DNA of 64,000 nt from DASUAS01 sp963819475 (GCA_963819475.1 CAWFWE010000001.1:186001-250000), one strand, 5' to 3'; shown: positions 25,352 through 35,299, counted from the first letter of the stretch. Program-made: numbers and translations. The notes: a model not told the origin generated them from the letters alone.

Positions 25352-27430
25352 TCAAGCGGGCGGTGAGAGCTCCCGTTCCAGCGCGTCGAGCTCGGCGAGC
25401 CACAGTGCGGCCGAGGCGTCGCTCGGCGCGCGCCAGTCGCCGCGCGGGGACAGCGATCCACCCGAACCGACCTTGGGGCCGTCGGGCAGCGCCGAGCGCT
25501 TGAACTGGCTGGTCGCGAAGAAGCGATGCAGGAATACGCGCAACCAGCGGCAGACCGTGGGCAGGTCGTACTCGTTGCGCGGCGCGTCGTCACGCGCGGC
25601 AGGCCACGCGCCGACGGTGCGATCCCGCCAGGCCTCGTACGCCAGGTACGCGACCTTCGTCGGCCGGTACCCGAACCGCAGGACGTGGTACAGGAAGAAG
25701 TCCTGCAGCTCGTAGGGACCGATCACGTCCTCACTCAGCTGCGTCGGTTCCTCCGACTGCGCACCGGATGCGGGGACGAGCTCGGGCGACACACCGGTTG
25801 CGAGGACGTCGTCGAGCGCCTCGACCGTGGCGCGCCCGAGGTCCTCGTGCTCGCTGACCCACTGCACGAGGTACTGGATCAGCGTCTTCGGCACCGACAC
25901 GTTGACCGCGTAGTGCGACATCTGGTCGCCGACCCCATAGGTGCACCACCCGAGCGCGAGCTCGGACAGGTCACCGGTGCCGAGCACCAGGCCGCCGTGC
26001 AGATTGGCGAGGCGGAAGAGCAACGAGGTGCGTGCGCCGGCCTGGACGTTCTCGTAGGTGACGTCGTAGTCGGCGGCCCCGGTCGCGGCGCGGTGCCGCA
26101 GGTCGTGCAGCATCTGCGTGGCCGCCGGCTTGATGTCGATCTCCTCGCCGGTGATCCCGAGACCCTCCATCAGCTGGTGCGCGTTGCGCAGCGTGCGGGT
26201 GCTGGTGGCGAAGCCGGGCATCGTGTAGCCGAGCACGTTCGTGCGCGGCAGCCCCAGCTCGTCCATGCACCCGACGGCGACGAGCAACGCCTGCGTGGAG
26301 TCGACCCCACCCGAGACGCCGATCACCACCTTCTCGATCCCGGTGGCGCGGAGCCGGGTGGCGAGGCCGGCGCGCTGGATCGAGTACACCTCCGCGCACC
26401 GCTCGGCGCGTTCGGCCGGATCACCAGGGACGAACGGGAAGCGCGGCACGGCGCGCCGCAGCGGCACCGCGTCGACCGGCGGCTCGAGTGTCGCCGTCAC
26501 CCGCCGGTGCGACAATGCGCCGCGGTGATCGTCCATGCAATCGACGAAGCTCGTCATCCGCACCCGGTCGGCCACCAGTCGGCCGAGGTCCACGTCGGCG
26601 CTCACCAGCGTGGGCTCCCTCCGGAACCGCTCCGACTCCGCGAGCACGTTGCCGTTCTCGGCGACGATGGCGTGACCGTCCCACGCGAGGTCGGTGGTCG
26701 ACTCCTCGGCCGCGGCCCCGGCGTAGACGTAAGCCGAGATCGTGCGGGCCGATTGTGCGGAGCAGAGCTGGCGGCGGTAACCGGCCTTGCCGATCGTGAT
26801 GTTGCTGCCCGAGAGGTTGGCCACCACGGTGGCGCCCGCCATCGTCGCGTAGCTGCTCGGGGGGACGGGCACCCACACGTCCTCGCAGATCTCGACCGCG
26901 AGCACGAGATCGGGCACGTCGACGACGTCGAAGAGGAGGTCGGTGCCGAACGGGACCGGTTCGCCGAGCAGCTCGGCGTGGTCGGTGATCGCCTGACGGG
27001 CGGCGCTGAAATGGCGCTTCTCGTAGAACTCCCGGTAGTTCGGCAGGTACGACTTCGGCACAATCCCGAGGACCCGCCCGCGGTGCACGACCGCGGCGAC
27101 GTTGAACAGCTGGTGCCCGAGCCGCAGTGGCAACCCCACCACCAGCACCGGGCGCAGGTCGGCCGACGCGTCGCGTACCTCGCCGAGCGCGTCGAGGGCG
27201 GCGTGCAGCAAGGCGTCCTGGTGGAACAGGTCCTGGTTGCTGTAGCCCACCAATCCGAGCTCCGGGAACACGACCACGGCCGCGTCGTCGTCGTGGGCCT
27301 GCCGGGCTAGGTCGACGGTGTGCTCGGCGTCGGCGTGCGGGTCGCCCAGTCGCACCAGGGGCACCGCGGCCGCGACGCGCACCAGGTCGTGGCGGTAGGG
27401 CGAGGCGAAGGGCAGGTCGTTCGTGGTCAT
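25352..27430 (-). CDS. nadE: Glutamine-dependent NAD(+) synthetase
   Basis: The 692-residue product is full length for the actinobacterial type. The N-terminal nitrilase (glutaminase) domain shows the Glu57-Lys126-Cys182 triad (FPELGL, VPKSYLPNYREFYEKRHF, EICEDVW). The C-terminal synthetase domain carries the ATP loop SGGVDS (373-378) and GTGDLSELALGWCTYG. It converts deamido-NAD to NAD using ammonia channelled from glutamine. The start is ATG 27430. This is the clearest housekeeping gene in the window. It is divergent from the class II aldolase-like gene. Confidence 0.97.
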   Translation of the reverse strand: MTTNDLPFASPYRHDLVRVAAAVPLVRLGDPHADAEHTVDLARQAHDDDAAVVVFPELGLVGYSNQDLFHQDALLHAALDALGEVRDASADLRPVLVVGLPLRLGHQLFNVAAVVHRGRVLGIVPKSYLPNYREFYEKRHFSAARQAITDHAELLGEPVPFGTDLLFDVVDVPDLVLAVEICEDVWVPVPPSSYATMAGATVVANLSGSNITIGKAGYRRQLCSAQSARTISAYVYAGAAAEESTTDLAWDGHAIVAENGNVLAESERFRREPTLVSADVDLGRLVADRVRMTSFVDCMDDHRGALSHRRVTATLEPPVDAVPLRRAVPRFPFVPGDPAERAERCAEVYSIQRAGLATRLRATGIEKVVIGVSGGVDSTQALLVAVGCMDELGLPRTNVLGYTMPGFATSTRTLRNAHQLMEGLGITGEEIDIKPAATQMLHDLRHRAATGAADYDVTYENVQAGARTSLLFRLANLHGGLVLGTGDLSELALGWCTYGVGDQMSHYAVNVSVPKTLIQYLVQWVSEHEDLGRATVEALDDVLATGVSPELVPASGAQSEEPTQLSEDVIGPYELQDFFLYHVLRFGYRPTKVAYLAYEAWRDRTVGAWPAARDDAPRNEYDLPTVCRWLRVFLHRFFATSQFKRSALPDGPKVGSGGSLSPRGDWRAPSDASAALWLAELDALERELSPPA

Positions 27431-27514
27431 GCGCTACTCGTTCGGTCGGCGCGGGGCGCGGCGGGACATCGTAGGGTTGGGAGCGACCCGCGTTCGACGA
27501 TCCTGGAGACCGCA

Positions 27515-28270
27515 ATGAGCTTCCACCCGACTCGGGACCGGTTGGCGCCCGACCTCACCGACCGGGAGCAGATCGTGCTCCTCGCCCGCGCGCTCTGGCA
27601 CGAGGGGTACGACGACCACCTCGCCGGCCACATCACGGTGAACCAGGGCGACGGCACCCTGCTCTGCAACCCCTGGCTGCTCACCTGGGCGGAGTTCGGC
27701 CCCGACGACGTCATCCGGATCGACCTCGACGGCAACGTGCTGGAGGGCGACTGGCCGGCGCCCCTCGGCATCCCGCTGCACCTCGAGCTGCACAAGGCGC
27801 GCCCCGGCATCGGCTGGGCGCTGCACCACCACTCCCGCTGGGGCACCGTCTGGTCGGACATGAAGCGCGTGCCCCCGATCCACGACCAGACCGGCGCGGG
27901 AGGCGGTGGGCAGCTCGTGCTCGTCGACGAGTACGACGGCGGCGTGAGCAACGTGGACGCGGCGGCGAAGGCGGTCGCGTTGATGGGCGACGCCGAGCTC
28001 GCGTTGCTCGCCCACCACGGGGTGTTCGTGCTCGGTGCCACCGTCAACGCGGTGTACTGGCGGGCGGCGTCGCTCGAGTGGCGCTGTCGGAACGCCTGGC
28101 TGGTCGAGCAGGGCGGTGGCGGCCCCGGTGTCCCGCAGATCGTGCACGACACCTTCGGCCGCAGTGACGGCACGCGCTTCGTCGGTTACTGGGAGACCGC
28201 GGTCCGGCGTGAGCTGCGGCGCGATCCGGCGCTGGCGGCGAGCGTCGGTGTGGAGGCGGCCAGGTCCTGA
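27515..28270 (+). CDS. Class II aldolase/adducin-family protein
   Basis: The 251-residue protein has the AraD/FucA fold: HEGYDDHLAGHITVNQGDGTLLCNPWLLTWAEFGPDDVIRIDLDGNVLEG, the metal His pair in ALHHHSRWGTVWS, and LLAHHGVFVLGATVNAVYWRAASLEWRCRNAW. The fold includes aldolases, epimerases and decarboxylases that use Zn. A -10 box TAGGGT (27472-27477) and a GGAGA ribosome site precede the ATG at 27515. It is followed by an epimerase-like gene 44 bases downstream, so the two may form a unit. The substrate is unknown. Confidence 0.88.
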   Translation: MSFHPTRDRLAPDLTDREQIVLLARALWHEGYDDHLAGHITVNQGDGTLLCNPWLLTWAEFGPDDVIRIDLDGNVLEGDWPAPLGIPLHLELHKARPGIGWALHHHSRWGTVWSDMKRVPPIHDQTGAGGGGQLVLVDEYDGGVSNVDAAAKAVALMGDAELALLAHHGVFVLGATVNAVYWRAASLEWRCRNAWLVEQGGGGPGVPQIVHDTFGRSDGTRFVGYWETAVRRELRRDPALAASVGVEAARS

Positions 28271-28314
28271 CCGACCCGCTTGCCCGACCCCGTGCTCCCG
28301 ATGGAGGCTCGGGG

Positions 28315-29238
28315 ATGATCGCAGGCGAGAAGATCCTCATCACCGGGATCACCGGTTCGGTTGCCGAACCGCTGGCCCGGTTCCTGGCGACCGACAATGA
28401 GGTGTGGGGCATCGCGCGGTTCGCGGGCGACGGTGACGCGCGCCGTCAGGCGCTGGAAGATGCGGGCATCACCACCCGGGCCGTCGACCTCGGCGCGGGC
28501 ACGCTCGACGACGTCCCGGACGACTTCACCTACGTCCTCCACCTGGCGTGGATGCGCACCGACTTCGCGCACCTGCACGACGCCATGCGGGTCAACGTCG
28601 AAGGCACCGGGTTCGTGCTCCAGCACTGCCGGCGCGCCAAGGCGGCGCTGGTCGTGTCGAGCACCGCGGTGTACAGCGGCCGCGACGACCCCTGGTACGC
28701 CTACGCCGAGGACGACCCGATCGGCCAGGGCGCGACCGGGCAGACCGCGATGACCAGCCCGACCACCAAGGTGGGCGCGGAGTCCGTCGCCCGCTTCTGC
28801 GCCCGGGCGTTCGACCTGCCGGTGGTCATCGCCCGGCTCAGCACCTTCATGGGCACCCCGAACTCGTTCCCCGGCTTCCACATCCAGGCGGTGCTCGGCG
28901 GCCACGCCATGGTCGCCCCCCACGATCCCAGCCCGCACAACCCGATCCACGTCGACGACATGAAGGACCAGCTCGAGGCGATCCTCGGGGCGGCCGACAC
29001 GCCGGCGTTCGTCACCAACTGGTGCGGCGACGACGTCGTCACCGCGCAGGACTGGGTGCGCGACGCGGCCGCGCTCTCCGGCAAGGAGGGGAAGCTCGTG
29101 ATCAGCCCGACCGTGCCCGGTGCGCCCGCGGGCTCGGTCTCGGACCCGACCCGCCGCCGCTCCATCACCGGCCCGTGCCGCACCGACTTCGCCCAGGCGT
29201 TCCGGGAGCTCTACGACACGATCACTGCCGCCGGCTAG
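28315..29238 (+). CDS. NAD-dependent epimerase/dehydratase-like protein lacking the catalytic Tyr
   Basis: This 307-residue extended-SDR protein has the cofactor loop TGITGSVA (residues 10-17), VLHLAWMRTDF and VVSSTAVYSG strands, and a C-terminal region like sugar epimerases. Where extended SDRs have YxxxK, it reads SPTTK: Lys152 is present but the Tyr position (148) is Ser. It may thus be non-catalytic or use another acid. It follows the class II aldolase gene on the plus strand. Its TAG stop overlaps the convergent synthetase stop. Confidence 0.87.
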   Translation: MIAGEKILITGITGSVAEPLARFLATDNEVWGIARFAGDGDARRQALEDAGITTRAVDLGAGTLDDVPDDFTYVLHLAWMRTDFAHLHDAMRVNVEGTGFVLQHCRRAKAALVVSSTAVYSGRDDPWYAYAEDDPIGQGATGQTAMTSPTTKVGAESVARFCARAFDLPVVIARLSTFMGTPNSFPGFHIQAVLGGHAMVAPHDPSPHNPIHVDDMKDQLEAILGAADTPAFVTNWCGDDVVTAQDWVRDAAALSGKEGKLVISPTVPGAPAGSVSDPTRRRSITGPCRTDFAQAFRELYDTITAAG

Positions 29239-30827
29239 CTCTGACGAGCGGGCCCCCGGAGCGTCTCGGGACCGAACAGCTGCTGCAAGGCCGCCTTGTC
29301 CACCTTGCCGGTGGCCGCCATGGGCACTTCGTCGTCGGTGACGAGCCGCCAGTGCGTCGGCACCTTGAACGCGCTGAGCCGGGCCCGGGCCTCCTGGTCG
29401 AGCTCCTCGACGCCGAGCGCGCGCTCGGGCGCCACGATCACCGCGGCCGCGACCGCGGTGATCCCGTCCCGCACGACGTCGACGACGAACGCGCGCCGGA
29501 CACCGTCGATGCCGTGCAACGCTCGCTCGACCTCGCTCGGGTAGACGGTCGCCCCGCGCACCTTGAACATGTCGTCGCGCCGGCCGGTCAGGAACAGGTA
29601 GCCGTCGTGGTCGAGCCGACCCAGGTCGCCGGTCGGGTAGAAGTCGTCGGCGGTGAAGACCTCGGCACGGGTGCGACCGCAGATCCCGCGCATCAGGTTG
29701 GGACCGCGCAACTGGATCTCGCCCAGGGCATCGGCGGCGACCGGCGCGCCGGTGTCGACGTCGACGATGCGCACCTCGATCCCGGCGAAGGCGCGACCGC
29801 AGCTCCCCTCCTTGCCCGGCGGGAGCGGCTGGTCGAGGCGGTCACCGCAGTACGGCCCGAACGACTCGGTCATCCCGAGCAGGTTCGCCCTCGCCGCGGC
29901 CGGCACGCGGCGCTCGGCCGGGAGGACGTCGTCGAGGCTGCCCGGGCGCAGCGAGCCGAGATCGGCGTCGGCGAAGCGAGGATCCTGCGCCAGCGCCGCC
30001 GCCTGGTCGGGCCAACCCCGGAACAGCGTGACCCGCTCCCGTTCGAGGAAGGCCAGCGTGCGCGCCGGTTCGGGCACCGCCTCGGTGAGCAGCGTGGCCC
30101 CCGCGACCAGCGCCGACAGCAGGCCGGTCCCGAAGCCGCCCACCCAGAAGAACGGCATCGGGATGTAGAGGCGGTCGGCGCGACCGAGGCGCCGCACTTC
30201 GAGCCCGGCCTCGGTGGCACCCAGGGCGCCGCCATGGGTGTGGATCACGCCCTTGGGGCGGCCCCGGCTCCCCGACGTGAAGATGATCGCGAGGTCGTCG
30301 GCGGGCCGGATCGCCGCGTCCCGCGCGTCGACCGGCTCCCGGTCGACGTCTTCGTCGGTCGGGACCCGCCGATCGGCCTCCCACTCCGTGATCGAACGGA
30401 GCCGGGGCAACGCGTCGACGAAGAGCCCGGTCCCGGGGACGAGGCCCGGGGAGATGGCCGCGAGGTCGGCGAGGTAGTCGCGACCGCGGAACGTCGGGAC
30501 CACCACGAGGTGCTCGACGCCCGCGGTGTGGAGCTGGGCCGCGAGCTCCGGCGGCCGCAACAGCGTGCTCAACGGCACGACGGTGCCGCCGGCGCGCGCG
30601 ACGCCGAGCGCGACCACCGGCCACGCGGTGCCGTTCGGCATGAGCACACCCACGCGGGTGCCCTTGCCCACGCCCGCCGCCGCGAACCGCGACGCCACCG
30701 CCGCGGTCTCCCGGTCGAGCGCGCCGTACGTGAGGACATCGTCGTCGGTGACCACGAACGGCTTGTCGGGGTGCTCGGCGGCCCCGCGCCGCACCAGGGC
30801 GGGCACGGTGAGGCGCTCAGCGCTCAT
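29235..30827 (-). CDS. AMP-dependent acyl-CoA synthetase (last gene of 11-gene operon)
   Basis: The 530-residue ANL enzyme has IIFTSGSRGRPKGVIHTHGG, MTESFGPYCGD, YPTGDLGRLDHDGYLFLTGRRDDMFKVRGATVYPSEVE and a final VPMAATGKVDK with the catalytic Lys. It is expected to activate a carboxylic acid to its CoA thioester. The ATG at 30827 overlaps the preceding gene by about 11 bases. It shares style and length with the neighbouring synthetase at 30.8-32.4 kb, suggesting tandem duplication. It closes a minus-strand run of overlapping genes beginning at 42171. Confidence 0.92.
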   Translation of the reverse strand: MSAERLTVPALVRRGAAEHPDKPFVVTDDDVLTYGALDRETAAVASRFAAAGVGKGTRVGVLMPNGTAWPVVALGVARAGGTVVPLSTLLRPPELAAQLHTAGVEHLVVVPTFRGRDYLADLAAISPGLVPGTGLFVDALPRLRSITEWEADRRVPTDEDVDREPVDARDAAIRPADDLAIIFTSGSRGRPKGVIHTHGGALGATEAGLEVRRLGRADRLYIPMPFFWVGGFGTGLLSALVAGATLLTEAVPEPARTLAFLERERVTLFRGWPDQAAALAQDPRFADADLGSLRPGSLDDVLPAERRVPAAARANLLGMTESFGPYCGDRLDQPLPPGKEGSCGRAFAGIEVRIVDVDTGAPVAADALGEIQLRGPNLMRGICGRTRAEVFTADDFYPTGDLGRLDHDGYLFLTGRRDDMFKVRGATVYPSEVERALHGIDGVRRAFVVDVVRDGITAVAAAVIVAPERALGVEELDQEARARLSAFKVPTHWRLVTDDEVPMAATGKVDKAALQQLFGPETLRGPARQS

Positions 30828-32380
30828 CGAAGAGCTCGATGATCCGGCGCTGGTCGGGCTTGGCGGTCGACAGCATGGGCAGCTCGTCGGGCCCGAGCAC
30901 GAGGAAGCGCCGTGGCACCTTGTACGCCGAGAGCCGGGCCCGCAGGTCCTGGCGGACCTGTTCGAGATCGGGGGCGTCGTCCGGTTCGGCGAGGACGACC
31001 GCGCCCACGACCTGCCCCCGCTCGGCGTCGGGGAGACCGAGCACCAGCGCACCGAGACCTCCGGTGACCTCGCGCAACGCGGCCTCGACCTCGCGGGGAC
31101 ACGTTGGCGCCTGCGGTCTTGATCATGTCGCCGCGCCGGCCCAGGAAGTAGAAGTAGCCGTCGTCGTCGACGCGGAAGAGGTCGCCGGTCCGGTACCAGC
31201 CGTCGTCGGTGAACACCTCGGCGCGCTCGCGCCCGTAGTAGCCCTCCATCAAGGAGGGGCCCCGGAACCAGAGCTCGCCCACGATCCCCGGCGCGACGTC
31301 CTCGAGGGTGTCGGGGTCGACCACCCGGGCGTCGAGCCCGGGTACCGGCCGGCCGAACGAGCCGCGCCGAGCTTCGGGCTGGTCGGTCTCGTCCGGATCC
31401 ATCAGGCACACGCTGCCGGTCTCGGTGGTGCCGAGCATGTTGTGACGGAGCTCCGGGTCCGCGGGCCGGATGGCGTCGGGGAGCAGCGGGTGGAGGTTCC
31501 CACCGCGGATCGACGAGAAGTCGCGCGCGGGGAAGCTCGGGTGCGCGACCAGCGCGGCGATCGACGCGACGAACCCGTTGGTGAGCTCGGGTCGTTCGCG
31601 TTCGATGAAGTCGAGCGTCTCGGCCGGGTCGAGCGAGGCCGAGCACAGGAGGGTGGCGCCGGCGACGAGCACGCCGACGATGTTGTACGCGAGGCCACCG
31701 ACCCAGAACATCGGCGAGTTGGAGAACAGCCGCACCGCCGGGTCGAGGCCGCGCAGCCGGTTCAGGCTCTCGAGGTGGCCGAGGAGCGAGCCGTGCTGGT
31801 GCAGCACTCCCTTCGGCGCGCTGGTCGAACCCGAGGTGTGCACGATGACCATCCGGTCGTCGGGGGTGACGTCGTCCTCGGCCGCGTCGAGCACCACGTC
31901 CGGGACCCCGGCGGCGAGCGCCTCCAGCGTGCCGAACCCCTCCTCCAGCCAGACGTGCCGCAGGAACGGCACCGTCGGCGAGGGCACGCGCACCACGTCC
32001 TCGCCCAACGCGTCGTGCAGCCCGGCCACGTAGTCGTTGCCGCGGTACGCGGGCACACCGATCAGCAGGTCGACGTCGGCACGGGCGAGCAGGTCACGCA
32101 GCTCGATCGGCGTCGAGAACGTGCTGATCGGCACCGCGATCGCGCCGACGCGCGCGGTCGCCAGCCACGCCACGACGAAGTCGAGTCCGGTCGGGTACAG
32201 CAGGCCGATCCGGCTGCCGCGGCCCGCGCCCGCCGCCAGCAGGCCGCGCGCCAGCACCCGGCTGCGGCGTTCGGCGTCGGCGTAGGTGAGCCGGGCGTCG
32301 TCGCAGACGACGTAGTCGGCGTCGGGACGCTCGGCCACGCGCGCGCGCAGGACGCGGCTGACCGTGGTCGGCGTGCTCAT
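30817..32380 (-). pseudogene. AMP-dependent acyl-CoA synthetase with a frameshift near 31.1 kb
   Basis: From ATG 32380 the frame encodes a normal ANL N-domain: IVHTSGSTSAPKGVLHQHGS, TTETGS, WYRTGDLFRVDDDGYFYFLGRRGDMIKTAGANVSPR. It then loses homology. The rest (EVEAALREVTGGLGALVLGLPDAERGQVVGAVV to LPMLSTAKPDQRRIIELFDER, with the catalytic Lys) continues in another frame ending at 30817. The junction, near 31093-31103, needs one base removed or two added. Both halves are well conserved, so the event is recent or a sequence error. The start overlaps the thioesterase stop by 4 bases. Confidence 0.85.
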
Positions 32381-33015
32381 GCGCGGCGGGGCGAGACCGC
32401 CAGGAGCGCGGCGCGGTCCCCCAGGGCGGCGCGCATCTCCGCTTCGCACACCACCGTGCCGTCGCGCTCGAGTCGCGCCCGCGAGTGGATCCAGTTGCCC
32501 TCGATGGTGCGCTCGGCGTACACGACGAGGGGTGTGAGCAGCGGCGTCGGCCGCCGGAACCGGAGCGACAGCTCGGCCGTCTTGCCCGCCTGGCCGAGAT
32601 CGCAGTTGAGCTGCTGGAGCACGCAGTCGAAGAACACCGCCAGGAAGCCGCCGTGCACGATCCCGGGCGGTCCCTCGTAGCAGACCGGGAACTCGACCGT
32701 CCCCCGGCCACTGGTGCCGTCGACGTCGACCGCGAACTCGTAGCGCGGGAAGCACGGGTTGTAGTCACCGACGTCGCGCGAGTGGTCGACGTAGACCCGT
32801 TGGTCGTCGGTGGGGTGGTCGCCGACGCGGGGCGCGGGATCGGCCGGCGCGCTGCCGGCGAGCCGGGCCTGCGCGTCGCGCAGCACCCGGGTCACCTCCT
32901 CGAGCTCCGGACTGGTCCGCTCGAGCGACAGGACGGTGCTCGTGAGGTCGCGCAGCACCTCCGCGAGCTCGACGACCGCGGGCAGGGGCGCCTCACCGAA
33001 GGTCCACGGTTCCAT
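32377..33015 (-). CDS. Hotdog (PaaI-like) acyl-CoA thioesterase
   Basis: The 212-residue protein has an N-terminal helical region of about 110 residues and a hotdog domain with CYEGPPGIVHGGFLAVFFDCVLQQLN. HGG is the usual active-site helix start. It should hydrolyse acyl-CoA esters and so recycle CoA in the pathway. It is two bases after the upstream synthetase and overlaps the downstream one by 4 bases, inside the long minus-strand operon. A similar architecture occurs at 18110-18760. Confidence 0.87.
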   Translation of the reverse strand: MEPWTFGEAPLPAVVELAEVLRDLTSTVLSLERTSPELEEVTRVLRDAQARLAGSAPADPAPRVGDHPTDDQRVYVDHSRDVGDYNPCFPRYEFAVDVDGTSGRGTVEFPVCYEGPPGIVHGGFLAVFFDCVLQQLNCDLGQAGKTAELSLRFRRPTPLLTPLVVYAERTIEGNWIHSRARLERDGTVVCEAEMRAALGDRAALLAVSPRRA

Positions 33016-33017
33016 CG

Positions 33018-34511
33018 TCACCGCCCCACCGTGGCGGCCTCGCCGTCGAACATCGCCCGCACCGCGGCGAGATCGGCCTTGCCCGACGCGGTGCGCGGCA
33101 GCGCGTCGACCACGGTGATCGAGACCGGGACCTCGTAGCGGGCGAGGTGCCTGCCCGCCTCCGCCAGCAGATCCCTCTCGTCGAGGTCGTGCCCGGGCCG
33201 CCGCTCGATCGCCGCCACCGGCACCGCACCGAGACGGGCGTCCGGGACCCCGACGACCGCGGCCTCCACCACCGCCGCGTCCCGCTCGAGCGCGGCGCGC
33301 ACCACCTCGGGCTGCACCTTGTACCCGCCGCGGAGGATGGTCTGGTCGGACCGGCCGAGGATCCAGAGGAACCCGTCGGCGTCGACGCGGGCGAGGTCGG
33401 TGGTCCGCACCCAGTCGTCCGTCCCGAGCTGCGCGGCGCGCACCTCGAGCAGCCCGACCGCGTCGGTGCCGAGGTCGGTGCCGAGGTCGGGATCGACGAT
33501 GCGCAGCGAGCAGCCGGCGTGCGCGCGGCCCACGCTCCCCCGCTTCGCCACCGCGTACTGCTGGTGGTCGGCCAGGTTCCATCCCGCCACCCCGCCGCCG
33601 AACTCGGTGGCGCCGTAGGACGTGAGCACGGGGACGCCGTAGCGCTCGGTGAAGGCGTCGGCGAGATCGGGGTCGAGCGGCGCGGTACCCGAGACCACCG
33701 AGCGCACGCTGTCGAAGACGTCGCGGTCGACCTCGGCGTCGAGCACCATCCGCAGCGCGGTGGGCACGAGGCTCACCGTCTTCGGGCGGTGCTCGCGCAC
33801 AGCGCGCACCCAGCCGTCGACGCTGAAGCGCTCGAGCAATGCGATGCGGCGGCCGTCGAGGACCGCCTGCACCACGCGGAAGACACCGCTCACGTGGACG
33901 AGCGGCGCGTTCACGATGACGACGCCGCTGCGCAGCCGGAGCTCGGAACCGGTCCCCGTCTCGTAATGCTTGGCGCCGCGCATCACCAGCTCGAGCATCT
34001 CGTAGCGCAGGTCGATGCGCTTCGGCGGCCCGGTGGTGCCGCTGGTGAGCATGCGCACCGCGACACCGGGCGCGGTCGGGGCGGTGGGCGCACCCGATCC
34101 GCCCACGAGGTCGATCGGCGACCCGAGCGCGCCCAGCGCGCCGCGCGCGGTCGACCGCAGCTCGTCGCCCGGGACGAGGGCGAGGTCGTCGGCCGCACCG
34201 AGGAGCAACGGCAGCCCGAGCGACGGCAGGTCGGCACGCAGCCGCTCGGCGCCGAGGAGCGGGTTCACCGTGACCACACAGGCGCCGGCGCGCAGGAGAC
34301 CGAGGAACGCGCCCAGCGCGGCGGGCCGGTTGCGCAACATGAGCCCGACCGGCGAGCCGGCGCCGAGGCCCGTCGCCCGCATCGCGGCGTCGACGGCGTC
34401 GGCGGCGGAGGCCAGCTCCCCCCACGTCGACCACGCGCCGTCGAACTCCACCGCGGGCGCGGTCGGATCGAGCGCCAGCACCGCGTGGAGGCGCTCCGAG
34501 AGGGCGTTCAC
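33018..34511 (-). CDS. AMP-dependent acyl-CoA synthetase
   Basis: The 497-residue ANL protein has MLTSGTTGPPKR, SYGATEFGGG, DWVRTTDLARVDADGFLWILGRSDQTILRGGYKVQPEVV and ALPRTASGKAD with the catalytic Lys. The fingerprint ends PKR instead of the usual PKG, a small deviation. The start is GTG in a 4-base overlap with the ECH stop upstream. It pairs with that ECH as in the 2.8-5.1 kb region. It activates an unknown carboxylate. Confidence 0.92.
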   Translation of the reverse strand: MNALSERLHAVLALDPTAPAVEFDGAWSTWGELASAADAVDAAMRATGLGAGSPVGLMLRNRPAALGAFLGLLRAGACVVTVNPLLGAERLRADLPSLGLPLLLGAADDLALVPGDELRSTARGALGALGSPIDLVGGSGAPTAPTAPGVAVRMLTSGTTGPPKRIDLRYEMLELVMRGAKHYETGTGSELRLRSGVVIVNAPLVHVSGVFRVVQAVLDGRRIALLERFSVDGWVRAVREHRPKTVSLVPTALRMVLDAEVDRDVFDSVRSVVSGTAPLDPDLADAFTERYGVPVLTSYGATEFGGGVAGWNLADHQQYAVAKRGSVGRAHAGCSLRIVDPDLGTDLGTDAVGLLEVRAAQLGTDDWVRTTDLARVDADGFLWILGRSDQTILRGGYKVQPEVVRAALERDAAVVEAAVVGVPDARLGAVPVAAIERRPGHDLDERDLLAEAGRHLARYEVPVSITVVDALPRTASGKADLAAVRAMFDGEAATVGR

Positions 34512-35299
34512 CGGACCCTCGGCGTTGGAGTCCGGAGGACGCCGGTACGTTCGATCTCGGCGGCGCCGATCGGGTTGCCGAGGCGCGTGTACATCAGGCC
34601 CTGCTCGACCGCGGCGCGGTACGGCTTGTCCAGGGACTCCCAGATCGCGCGCACCGTGCCCTGGGTCGCCGCGGCCGGGTACGACGCGATGAGCCGGGCC
34701 AGGTCGTGCGCGTGCGACCAGAGCTCGTCCCGGCCCACCACCTCGGTGACGAGGCCGAGCCGCAACGCGGTCTCGGCCGACACGCGCTCGGCGTTGCCGG
34801 TCAGGGCCATGCGGAGCGTGTCGCCCAGCCCGATGCGCCGCATCAGCCCGACGGGTTCGATGGCCGACACGAAGCCGTACGTCACGTGGGAGTCGAAGAA
34901 CGTCGCGTCGTCCGAGCAGATCACGACGTCGGCCTCGTTGAGGAAGTAGAACGCCCCCGCGGTGCACATCCCCTGCACCGCGCACACCACCGGCTTCCAC
35001 AGCTTCTGCCACTTCGGGCTGAGGTACTCGCCCGGGTCGAGGTGGTTCCACACGAGGTCGGGTTGGCCGAAGCTCTGCTTGGTGTCGAGCCCGGCGGAGA
35101 ACGCCCGGTCCCCGGTGGCCCGCACGACGACCGCGTTGACCGTGTCGTCGGCCTTGATCACGTGCCACACGTCGCGGATCTCCTCGCACATCTGCCGGTC
35201 GAACGCGTTGAGCGCCTCCGGGCGGTCGAGGGTGACGGTCGCGACCCGGGCGTCGGCGTCGACCTCGTACCGGATCGTCTCGTACGTGGACGGGGTCAT
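34508..35299 (-). CDS. Enoyl-CoA hydratase/isomerase family protein
   Basis: This 263-residue crotonase-family protein has LDRPEALNAFDRQM, FSAGLDTKQS and AVQGMCTAGAFYFLNEADVVICSDDATFFDSHVTYGFVSAIEPVGL. It closely resembles the ECH at 4351-5130 over its length. In both, the first oxyanion loop lacks the usual second Gly (AGLD, TGID). It likely hydrates or isomerises an enoyl-CoA in the pathway. The ATG at 35299 overlaps the SDR stop; its own stop overlaps the synthetase GTG. Confidence 0.92.
   Translation of the reverse strand: MTPSTYETIRYEVDADARVATVTLDRPEALNAFDRQMCEEIRDVWHVIKADDTVNAVVVRATGDRAFSAGLDTKQSFGQPDLVWNHLDPGEYLSPKWQKLWKPVVCAVQGMCTAGAFYFLNEADVVICSDDATFFDSHVTYGFVSAIEPVGLMRRIGLGDTLRMALTGNAERVSAETALRLGLVTEVVGRDELWSHAHDLARLIASYPAAATQGTVRAIWESLDKPYRAAVEQGLMYTRLGNPIGAAEIERTGVLRTPTPRVR

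Noticed and set aside
31093..31103. Programmed frameshift in the synthetase gene
   Set aside because: Only a short C run is present, with no standard slippery heptamer or clear stimulatory structure seen.
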